The position numbers were made by a program, and so were the translations under genes. The notes beneath the pieces were generated by a model. It saw only the letters and a list, made by a program, of their open reading frames with translations, ran no database searches and had not been told where the DNA came from. This document shows, one piece after another, positions 6,617-13,602 of a stretch of DNA of 17,524 nt. The stretch covers positions 1 through 17,524 of the forward strand of contig CAYGRM010000113.1 in NCBI GenBank assembly GCA_964352225.1, written 5' to 3'. This stretch comes from CAJQQY01 sp964352225 (GTDB lineage Bacteria; Bacteroidota; Bacteroidia; Chitinophagales; Saprospiraceae). Each line of letters starts with the position of its first letter. Position 1 is the stretch's first letter.

Positions 6617-7888
6617 ATGAAAAAAATACTCGCTCATTATCCTTCTGTTTATTATCAGGTCTTATTGTTATTTGTATTAAGTGAAATAGTTTTTTCCTGT
6701 TGCTCATTTAATCTATCACCTCTTTACGATCTGTTAAATATTTCAGCTCCAAATAATTATAAACCTTTGGCTATCATCACATTATACATTGTAGCTGGAA
6801 TTATAGTCGATAAAATTAGAGATTTTAGAAAAGGAATTTTTCTAGCAACCATTCTTTATGTAATAGGATTTTTATTTACCGCATTTGGATTTGAATCGTT
6901 TCAATTTTTATATCTTATTGGAGGAATTGTATGTAATCTCGCACATTGTATTTTTGTAATCCTTTGTATTTTTCATGTTGGATTATTATTTCCCGTAGCA
7001 AATGATTGGAAAGATATGGGCTTTATGCTACTACTGCTTTTTCCTTTTTTATTGGAAATTGTATCAAACGTAGCTAAAAATTCTATCAGCCATGCTAGTA
7101 ACTTCATACCTGATGATACACTTTTAATATTCTTCTTTTCCACGATCATAGGTCTGATTTTTTATTGTTTAAATAAATTTAAAGACCTAGGTTTTAAAAT
7201 TGAGATTTTAGAAGAGGAAGATACAGAGGATGAATTGAAGGAAGAAAAGATGGTTCGAAACGTTATGATTGGGTGTGTTCTCATAGCTTTGACTTTTTCA
7301 TTTATCACTAAAAAAATACCTTCTTTAATCAATCTTCAACCATATGTAAATGACTTTATTTACTTCAGCAACAGGATGTCGCTGATTAAATTTTTTGTAT
7401 TTGGCTTTAGTTTTTTCATCTTTTGGTTTGCCTACTTTAGATCTTCAAAATATCAAAGTAGACACTCACAGAAAATCATAGCGATTTCTCTGTTATTACT
7501 AGCAATTGGTGGATTAGAGTATTTTGTTGCAGCAAGAGAAAGTGGGTTATTTGAATTACCATGTCATTTAATATTTTATTTAATCTTGACTCCTATGCTA
7601 CTTTCAGTTATGACTCATATTAATTTAGATAAGAATATTGGACTTTGGTTAGGGGTCTTTTTTGCCATGCCTTTTGTAGTAGATCAATTCAATAAATTTT
7701 TATATTCTCAAAAAACGATTAATGGGGCATTACCCTACATTGCTGTTTTACTTCTAGTATTATTTCTTTTATTGTTTACGGGAAAGCGGAAGTTTTTAGA
7801 AAAGGAGTTAGCCTTAAATGAGCCCAATCGTGAAGAAGATGAAGGTGAAGAAGGGGTTGATATTTTAGAACATTTTATTGATAAATAA
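6617..7888 (+). CDS. Twelve-TM MFS-like integral membrane protein, substrate unknown
   Basis: The 423-aa product has about twelve hydrophobic segments. I place them near 13-30, 50-66, 73-90, 95-125 (possibly two), 135-150, 167-186, 214-231, 257-275, 286-305, 314-332, 341-356 and 371-388. A highly acidic loop (about 198-211, EEEDTEDELKEE) splits them into two bundles of roughly six, the layout of the major facilitator superfamily. VDKIRDFRKGIF (64-75) sits where MFS proteins have the TM2-TM3 loop motif A and resembles POT/peptide-transporter versions (aDk...gxRk) in a weakened form. The tail is acidic (EPNREEDEGEEGVDILEH). I cannot name a substrate, and the divergence makes loss of classical transport function possible. 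The upstream region is shared with the divergent GMC dehydrogenase gene, so import of that enzyme's substrate is a weak possibility. Confidence 0.7.
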   Translation: MKKILAHYPSVYYQVLLLFVLSEIVFSCCSFNLSPLYDLLNISAPNNYKPLAIITLYIVAGIIVDKIRDFRKGIFLATILYVIGFLFTAFGFESFQFLYLIGGIVCNLAHCIFVILCIFHVGLLFPVANDWKDMGFMLLLLFPFLLEIVSNVAKNSISHASNFIPDDTLLIFFFSTIIGLIFYCLNKFKDLGFKIEILEEEDTEDELKEEKMVRNVMIGCVLIALTFSFITKKIPSLINLQPYVNDFIYFSNRMSLIKFFVFGFSFFIFWFAYFRSSKYQSRHSQKIIAISLLLLAIGGLEYFVAARESGLFELPCHLIFYLILTPMLLSVMTHINLDKNIGLWLGVFFAMPFVVDQFNKFLYSQKTINGALPYIAVLLLVLFLLLFTGKRKFLEKELALNEPNREEDEGEEGVDILEHFIDK

Positions 7889-7996
7889 ATATTTGAAGAA
7901 TGGCAGAAATACCAATTTTAAGTCAAAAGTAAAGGTTCCAGTTTGAAAAAAATATCTGAAAAAAGTCAATAATCACAAATTTAGTTTTTTTAAAAT

Positions 7997-9844
7997 TTAC
8001 CTAGCAACGATTATTTTTTTAGTCTTAAAACCAAAGTCTGTAAAAACAGTAACAAAATATTCGCCCACAGGTAATTCATCAACTTCTACTTTTATCGTAT
8101 GTCTTCCAGCATCATATGACTGGTTAGAAACTGATTTAAGCTCTCTACCTAGCACATCAAATAACAATACATTTACATCAGATGATTCTTTTAAAATCAA
8201 TTCAAAAACTCCAGTATTATTGATGGGATTAATCCTTGGCCCAGTAAACGAAAACTGAGTATTAATTGAAATTATTTCTTCCTCTTCAAATATATTTAGG
8301 AACGCAGCATAGACCATAATTTGTCCATCATTGGTTCGACCATCTCCCCAAAATGGAATGGTGTATTTTCCTGCAGTAATAATTTGATTGTATTCCCCTG
8401 GACCGATTCCAACATTGGATTCAGCAATTTGACTAAAATCACTTGCAAGAGAAGTCACATTTTTTTGCTCAAAAGTCACTCCTCCATCCTCAGAATATCC
8501 CATATAATAATTGGTATTATTCGTTCCTCCATTATCTCTCTGATCATACCAACTGACAAAAACAACTCCGTCTTGATTGACTGTAATACTTGAATAAAAC
8601 TGTTGAATTTCATCATCAGAATCATCATTGACCACGATGGGAGTTGTCCACGAATCACCTCCATCTTCTGATTTTGACAAATAAATATCTAAACCTTCCG
8701 ACACTTTGGAATCCACTCCAAAAGCTGTCCAAGTCATATAAATTTTGGCAGCATCAGATGGATCTACCACAATATGAGGACATGGATAAATTCGATTATC
8801 CTCTATCCCTTCAATAGAAACTTCCCCCGAAAATAATTTTGGAAAAGCAATGTTATAAATTTTTTGTTCGGTAGAAAAAGTAGCTCCACCATCGGTGGAT
8901 TTCGTCATATAAATTCCATAATCAGCCCCTCCTGCATCTGCAAAAAACGAGGCATAAACAGTCCCATCTATCCCGACATCAATACTTGCAAATTGAGTCA
9001 AAGCATAATTTTGTGTAGAAATAATGATCGCCTCTTCGAAAAAATCATTGCCTGGCAATCGCCTTTTCACTTTCATATTATAAGTACCAGTCATCGTTTC
9101 GATATCTACATAAGCCAAGTAAATATTTCCTGAATAATCACTGGTAGAAGAATGATCTGACGCCATCCATTGTTTATCCACGGCATGTTCTAAATCTCCT
9201 AAATTGATAAAATTCGTAAAAGAATCCAGCTCGATAGCATTTTCCGTGATTTCCCAATTGGCTCCATTATTTATGGATTTAGCGAGATACATTCCCCACT
9301 TACCTATCTGATCAACCGCATTTATAGTTAACAATATCCACGTAAAGTAAACATTTCCATTTTCATCAAAAGCAAGCATGGGGTCACCTCCTCCTATGAC
9401 TGACTCATTGGGAATCATTCCTTCAAAAGGACTTTTTGCCCAAGTCGTTCCAAAATCGTTGGTATAATAAATCGAAAATTTCAAAGCAGGAGAACTTCCA
9501 GTAGTAGAAATATTCATCGCTCCAACTACAATATTGGAAGAATCAAATGGATTGACTGCAGCATGAATCTCGAACTCAGATTGGCCAGCTTCACCAATTC
9601 GAACATCATCATCAGTTCTACTTTGAGCAGCAGTTTGATTAGAATTTGAATTTGTAACTATATTGTTATAATCACTATTTTGATCCAAAATATGAGGGAG
9701 TATTTTTTCTAACAAATCAAATTTCTCACAAAAAATAGGACTTCCATCAGGATGAGTGGGAAGCTTGATTTCTGTTTTTTGAGAAAAAAGAATTGGAGAA
9801 AAAACAAAAAAGGAGATGGAAAAAAGGAGGAATTTAATCTTCAT
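7997..9844 (-). CDS. Secreted Asp-box (BNR) repeat protein with T9SS type A sorting domain
   Basis: The 615-aa product has a Sec signal peptide (MKIKFLLFSISFFVFSPILFSQ). A beta-propeller-like body of about 85-515 holds repeated Asp-boxes: TNDFGTTW (128-135), SINNGANW (190-197), STDGGATF (316-323), SEDGGDSW (392-399) and SEDGGVTF (451-458). The last 80 or so residues (INPINNTGVFELIL... LLFDVLGREL... LPVGEYFVTVF...KKIIVAR) are a classic T9SS type A C-terminal sorting domain. The protein should therefore cross the outer membrane and be released or attached to the cell surface. Asp-boxes occur in sialidases but also in many other propellers. I do not see the N-terminal arginine motif and Arg triad needed to call a sialidase, so enzymatic activity is not claimed. 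The gene is 115 bp downstream of the sirtuin gene, with a long hairpin between them, and is probably its own transcription unit. Confidence 0.87.
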   Translation of the reverse strand: MKIKFLLFSISFFVFSPILFSQKTEIKLPTHPDGSPIFCEKFDLLEKILPHILDQNSDYNNIVTNSNSNQTAAQSRTDDDVRIGEAGQSEFEIHAAVNPFDSSNIVVGAMNISTTGSSPALKFSIYYTNDFGTTWAKSPFEGMIPNESVIGGGDPMLAFDENGNVYFTWILLTINAVDQIGKWGMYLAKSINNGANWEITENAIELDSFTNFINLGDLEHAVDKQWMASDHSSTSDYSGNIYLAYVDIETMTGTYNMKVKRRLPGNDFFEEAIIISTQNYALTQFASIDVGIDGTVYASFFADAGGADYGIYMTKSTDGGATFSTEQKIYNIAFPKLFSGEVSIEGIEDNRIYPCPHIVVDPSDAAKIYMTWTAFGVDSKVSEGLDIYLSKSEDGGDSWTTPIVVNDDSDDEIQQFYSSITVNQDGVVFVSWYDQRDNGGTNNTNYYMGYSEDGGVTFEQKNVTSLASDFSQIAESNVGIGPGEYNQIITAGKYTIPFWGDGRTNDGQIMVYAAFLNIFEEEEIISINTQFSFTGPRINPINNTGVFELILKESSDVNVLLFDVLGRELKSVSNQSYDAGRHTIKVEVDELPVGEYFVTVFTDFGFKTKKIIVAR

Positions 9845-9861
9845 GGTGGATGTTTATTTTG

Positions 9862-9909
9862 AGAGCATATTTAAATTTCATCCTTTGGGCTGAAATTTAA
9901 ACATGCTCT
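9862..9909. terminator. 19-bp inverted repeat between the sirtuin stop and the Asp-box gene start
   Basis: The arms at 9862-9880 and 9891-9909 pair with a single mismatch around a 10-nt loop (TCCTTTGGGC). In the minus direction the hairpin follows the sirtuin stop by 50 bp, which suits a terminator. It is not followed by a proper T-run (CAAAATAAAC), however, and its 3' arm ends only 17 bp before the next start codon. It could instead be a structured 5' leader that hinders or stabilises the Asp-box gene transcript. Confidence 0.45.
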
Positions 9910-9958
9910 GCCTTCAAAATAGGGAAATCGGTTAATTTTAAAACTGGCAAAACTGATT

Positions 9959-10660
9959 TTAATTGTCGGCCAAAAGTTCATTAACTACTTTTCGAACTCC
10001 AGTAGTTGCCACTTCGGCAATGGTGATTAAGTTCTCTGCTATTTGCATTTCATAATTCAAAGATGGTCTTGGATCAACATAAATTATGGGAGCTGATCTT
10101 GGAGCGATCCCTACCAAACCTGCAGCAGGATAAACTAGCATCGAGGTAACAACTACCAAAATAATATCTGACTGACTCACTACTTCGGCCGCTTTTTGTA
10201 ACATCGGAACCTCTTCACCAAACCAAACAATGTGAGGTCGCAATTGATGCCCTTCTTCACACAAGTCTCCTTCAAGCAAATCCTTCCGCCAATCGTAAAT
10301 CAAACTTTCATTTCCCAAACTTCGCACTTTTGTCAACTCTCCATGCAAATGAATAATCTGGGAACTCCCCGCTCGCTCATGCAAATCATCAACATTTTGG
10401 GTAATAATATGTACATCAAATTTTTCTTCCAACTCAACTAAAGCTTCATGTCCCGCATTGGGATTTACTTCCAAAAGTCGAGCTCGTCGTTGGTTATAAA
10501 AATCAATGACAAGCGCTCTATTTTTATTCCACCCTTGAGGAGATGCTACTTCCATCACATCATGACCTTCCCAAAATCCTCCAGAATCTCGAAAAGTATT
10601 AATCCCACTTTCTGCTGAAATTCCTGCTCCGGTCAGGACTGTTATTCTTTTTTTTGACAT
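9959..10660 (-). CDS. Sir2-family NAD-dependent protein deacylase (CobB/SIRT5-like), no zinc cysteines
   Basis: The 233-aa cytosolic enzyme would remove acyl groups from lysines while consuming NAD+. Visible motifs are GAGISAESGI (11-20) with TFRD (22-25) for NAD binding, TQNVDDLHERAG (87-98) and the catalytic histidine H106 in HLHGEL. Y55 and R58 in FYNQRRARL match the Tyr-x-x-Arg pair that lets CobB and SIRT5 accept succinyl or malonyl groups, so a desuccinylase-type activity is inferred. Only one cysteine (C134) is present, so the usual four-Cys zinc site is absent, as in a subset of bacterial sirtuins. The normally invariant GTS motif reads VTS (V171-T172-S173), an unusual change in the NAD pocket. 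The gene begins 12 bp after the Nnr gene in the same direction, so the two are probably co-transcribed. Confidence 0.92.
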   Translation of the reverse strand: MSKKRITVLTGAGISAESGINTFRDSGGFWEGHDVMEVASPQGWNKNRALVIDFYNQRRARLLEVNPNAGHEALVELEEKFDVHIITQNVDDLHERAGSSQIIHLHGELTKVRSLGNESLIYDWRKDLLEGDLCEEGHQLRPHIVWFGEEVPMLQKAAEVVSQSDIILVVVTSMLVYPAAGLVGIAPRSAPIIYVDPRPSLNYEMQIAENLITIAEVATTGVRKVVNELLADN

Positions 10661-10672
10661 AGTTTTATTTTT

Positions 10673-12193
10673 CTAAAAGTTATTTTTCACTCGCAAGTCA
10701 TTGAATGCTCTTCCAATATTTTCGATTAAATCTGACGCAATTAATGACTCTTGACTAATCGTTTCACCTAAGGCAACATCACCAGCAAGTCCATGCAAAA
10801 ATACACCTAAAATACTGGCTTCCAAGGAATTATATCTTTGAGATAATAATGATGTTAACATTCCAGTCAAGACATCTCCACTTCCTGCGGTGGCCATCCC
10901 TGCATTTCCGGTAGCGTTAAAAAAGCATTTACCATCAGGTGTACTGAGGCAAGTATGTGCACCTTTGAGCACAATATAAATATTATATTTTTTGGAAAAG
11001 TTCCGCTGTAAGTCATTTCGTTGAAAGTTGTTTTCCGTTTTACCAAATAGGCGTTCGAACTCTTTTGGATGCGGCGTAAGTATACTGTTATGAGGAATTA
11101 ACTCTAACCAATTTTTATGCTCTGCAATCAAATTTAAGGCGTCGGCATCGATGACAATTGGCGTTTTTATTTTTTCTAAAAAATCTTTTATTGCTTCTGC
11201 GGTGATGGTTTCAGTTCCTAATCCTGGGCCAATTCCTACGGTTTGGTATTTTTTTAATTCTTTAATTTCGGAAAAAAACAAATCATTCCCATCAATACTC
11301 ACCATGGCTTCGGGAACCGAAGTTTGTAATATTTCATAGGCGCATTTTGGTGCATGGATGGAAACTAAACCTGCTCCAGTTCGAAGTGCAGCCTTGGTCG
11401 CCAAGATAGCTGCGCCTACTTTTCCATAACTTCCGGCAATGATTAAGGCATGACCAAATGTTCCTTTGTGGGCGTATTTTTTCCTTTTTTTCAAAAATCC
11501 TTGAACGTCTTTTTTTTCCAAATAAAAAAAATCTGTAGTTGTTTGATCTAAAAAATCAGCATGCAAACCAATAGAAGCAAATGACCACTCTCCTACTCGA
11601 TTTTCATTTTCTGGAAAAAGAAAGGCCAATTTCGGAGCTTGAAAACTAAAAGTAAAATTTGCTTGAATGGAGATTCCTTCGGTGGGTTGATCGGCAAAAA
11701 CTCCTGAGGGAATATCAACTGAAATGATGGTTTGAGTTTGTTGATTAAGATATTCTAAAAGTTCTCCCCAGTATCCTTCCACCGGTCGATTTAACCCTGA
11801 ACCAAAAATGGCATCAATTAAAATTCCTTCCCTTTTTAACTTTGGAAATGTATTGTTTTTTTCCAAGTGATTTATCACGATATTTTGGAAAGGTGGAAGT
11901 CGTTTTAAATTTTTGGAAAAATCATCAGAGAGTGAATTCCCTATTTTACAAATATAAATCTCTACTTCGTAAAAATGCTCTTGTAAAATTCTAGCGATGG
12001 CTAATCCATCTCCACCATTATTTCCTTGTCCACAAAAAATAGAAATTGGGCTAGAGGTATTAGGAAATTTTTCTACAAACCAATTGACAAAGGTTCGACT
12101 AGCACGTTCCATCAAGTCGATAGAGGAGATCGGTTCTTGCTGAATCGTAAAATTATCCCATTCTCGGATTTGGCTAGCGGATAGAATTTTCAT
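10673..12193 (-). CDS. nnr: Bifunctional NAD(P)HX epimerase / ADP-dependent NAD(P)HX dehydratase
   Basis: The 506-aa protein repairs hydrated, inactive NADH and NADPH. The N-terminal YjeF_N domain (about 1-215) interconverts the R and S epimers. It shows GQGNNGGDG (55-63), DAIFGSGL (127-134) and D160 in SVDIPSG. The C-terminal ribokinase-like domain (about 225-505) removes water at the cost of ADP. It shows KGTFGHALIIAGS (243-255), GPGLG (322-326), DADALNL (349-355), TPHPKEF (373-379) and the signature GNAGMATAGSGDVLTG (429-444) with catalytic-type D440. Length is normal for the fused enzyme, and both active sites look complete. The start MKILSASQIREWD is the standard family N-terminus. It probably forms a two-gene unit with the downstream Sir2 gene. 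A mini-element occupies the promoter-side region. Confidence 0.95.
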   Translation of the reverse strand: MKILSASQIREWDNFTIQQEPISSIDLMERASRTFVNWFVEKFPNTSSPISIFCGQGNNGGDGLAIARILQEHFYEVEIYICKIGNSLSDDFSKNLKRLPPFQNIVINHLEKNNTFPKLKREGILIDAIFGSGLNRPVEGYWGELLEYLNQQTQTIISVDIPSGVFADQPTEGISIQANFTFSFQAPKLAFLFPENENRVGEWSFASIGLHADFLDQTTTDFFYLEKKDVQGFLKKRKKYAHKGTFGHALIIAGSYGKVGAAILATKAALRTGAGLVSIHAPKCAYEILQTSVPEAMVSIDGNDLFFSEIKELKKYQTVGIGPGLGTETITAEAIKDFLEKIKTPIVIDADALNLIAEHKNWLELIPHNSILTPHPKEFERLFGKTENNFQRNDLQRNFSKKYNIYIVLKGAHTCLSTPDGKCFFNATGNAGMATAGSGDVLTGMLTSLLSQRYNSLEASILGVFLHGLAGDVALGETISQESLIASDLIENIGRAFNDLRVKNNF

Positions 12194-12242
12194 TTTTTCA
12201 AAAATTATTGATTGATTTACTTTTTGCTTCTCTTGGATAACG

Positions 12243-12374
12243 GGTTCTAGATGATTTCATTTGGTTATTGAGTTATTGGTTATTGAGTTATTAGTCGTAC
12301 AATTTATTGAAGCATCATTTTGGAAATAAAATAATAACTATTTATCCATGACCAAATGAATTCATTTAGAACCT
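12243..12374. mobile_element. Second MITE-like element, 132 bp, imperfect 23-bp TIRs and 7-bp direct flanks
   Basis: Inverted repeats at 12243-12265 and 12351-12373 match at 21 of 23 positions; the left one starts GGTTCTAGATGATTTC and the right one ends TCATTTAGAACC. The unit is bordered on both sides by GATAACG (12236-12242 and 12375-12381), which looks like a target-site duplication. Inside is a tandem duplication of a 15-bp unit built from GTTATT motifs (12263-12277 and 12278-12292). There is no coding capacity. The element sits in the divergent region between nnr and the CoA-transferase gene. Which IS family would mobilise it is not evident. Confidence 0.6.
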
Positions 12375-12472
12375 GATAACGACAAATTAAAATATGCTTA
12401 ATTTACAAGAAAATTTTTGATTGTTTTTCATTTCGTAAATTGTGTTTTTATTTTTTCAAAAAAAACAGTGAG

Positions 12473-13549
12473 ATGCAAGATCAATTTTTCAAAGGTCTAA
12501 AAGTTATTGAATTAGCGAGTGTTTTAGCTGGCCCAGCGGTCGGAATGTTCTTTTCAGAATTAGGCGCAGAAGTTATCAAAATCGAAAATAAAAGTACCGG
12601 AGGAGATGTCACCCGAAAGTGGAAATTGCCAACTGAAGACAAAACGGCATTTCACTCCGCCTACTATTGCAGCGTAAATTGGCAAAAACGTATCTTATTT
12701 AAAAATTTACACGAGGAATCAGATCGAGCTGAAGTGCTGGATTTGATTCGAACGGCGGATATCGTCATAAGTAATTTTAAACCCGCTTCCGCGCGCAAAA
12801 TGGAAATGGATTACGAGTCGCTTCGCACTATCAATAATCAACTCATTTATGCTGAATTGACTTCGTATGGAAAACAAGATGCAACACCTGCATTTGATAT
12901 TGTGATGCAAGCGGAAGCTGGGTTTTTATATATGTGTGGCGAGCCTGATCGAAATCCCGTGAGGATGCCGGTGGCATTGATTGACTTGTTGGCAGCACAT
13001 CAATTAAAGGAAGGAATTTTAATTGCCCTATTGAAAAAAATGAGGACGGGCGAAGGTAGTTTCGTAACTACATCTTTGCTGGAATCAGCCGTAGCATCCC
13101 TAGCCAATCAAGCGACTAATTGGTTGATGGGAAATACCATTCCTCAACGTATGGGAAGTCAACACCCTAATATTGCACCTTATGGAGACGTTTTTTTGAC
13201 AAAAGATAATTTGCCAATTGTGCTTGCGGTGGGAACTGAAAAACAGTTCCAATTGCTTTGCAAAGTTTTGAATATTGATTTTTTAAAAAATGATAACCGA
13301 TTCAAAATCAACACTTTACGAGTAAAAAACCGAAAAGCACTAGCTGATGAATTGGCAAAAGCTATGATACTTTTTGATCGACAACCACTTTTAGATTTAT
13401 TGAAAAAAGAAGGAGTGCCGGCTGGAAGTATTCGAAATATGAAAGAAGTTTTTGAAATGAAACAAGCCAAGGATATGATTTTAGAAGAAACATTGGAAGA
13501 TGGTTCAGAAACAAAAAGAGTTAAGACAATTGCTTTTAGTATTTCCTAA
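12473..13549 (+). CDS. CaiB/BaiF (class III) CoA-transferase family protein
   Basis: The product would move coenzyme A between an acyl-CoA donor and a carboxylic acid; the substrates are unknown. I place the start at the ATG at 12473, giving 358 aa (MQDQFFKGLKVIELASVLAG), because this is the normal family N-terminus. A TTG at 12440 could add 11 residues but has no support. Landmarks are KVIELASVLAGPAVGMFFSELGAEVIKIE, with the CoA-binding loop near 10-38, DIVISNFKPAS near 96-106, and MPVALIDLLAAHQ (165-177). Asp171 there fits the catalytic aspartate that forms the acyl-enzyme anhydride. The length is a little short for the family but both ends look complete. It is not next to an obvious acid-degradation gene. 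The following surface-protein gene starts 53 bp later on the same strand, and co-transcription is possible. Confidence 0.9.
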   Translation: MQDQFFKGLKVIELASVLAGPAVGMFFSELGAEVIKIENKSTGGDVTRKWKLPTEDKTAFHSAYYCSVNWQKRILFKNLHEESDRAEVLDLIRTADIVISNFKPASARKMEMDYESLRTINNQLIYAELTSYGKQDATPAFDIVMQAEAGFLYMCGEPDRNPVRMPVALIDLLAAHQLKEGILIALLKKMRTGEGSFVTTSLLESAVASLANQATNWLMGNTIPQRMGSQHPNIAPYGDVFLTKDNLPIVLAVGTEKQFQLLCKVLNIDFLKNDNRFKINTLRVKNRKALADELAKAMILFDRQPLLDLLKKEGVPAGSIRNMKEVFEMKQAKDMILEETLEDGSETKRVKTIAFSIS

Positions 13550-13602
13550 AAACACCTTGTTTTGGTTCTTATAATTAGACTTAATTTTTTAATTTTAGAG
13601 AT

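Noticed and set aside
7889..7996. Possible terminator between the convergent MFS-like and Asp-box genes
   Set aside because: Only weak AT-only pairing (AAATTT arms near 7977-7998) is visible, so no hairpin can be supported.
7997..9844. Calling the Asp-box protein a sialidase
   Set aside because: Asp-boxes alone are structural. The N-terminal arginine motif and catalytic triad could not be recognised.
12263..12292. CRISPR-like repeat
   Set aside because: It is only two adjacent copies of a 15-bp low-complexity unit with no spacers.
12440..12472. Upstream TTG start adding 11 residues to the CoA-transferase
   Set aside because: The extension (MCFYFFKKNSE) does not resemble the family N-terminus, and an ATG at 12473 fits it well.
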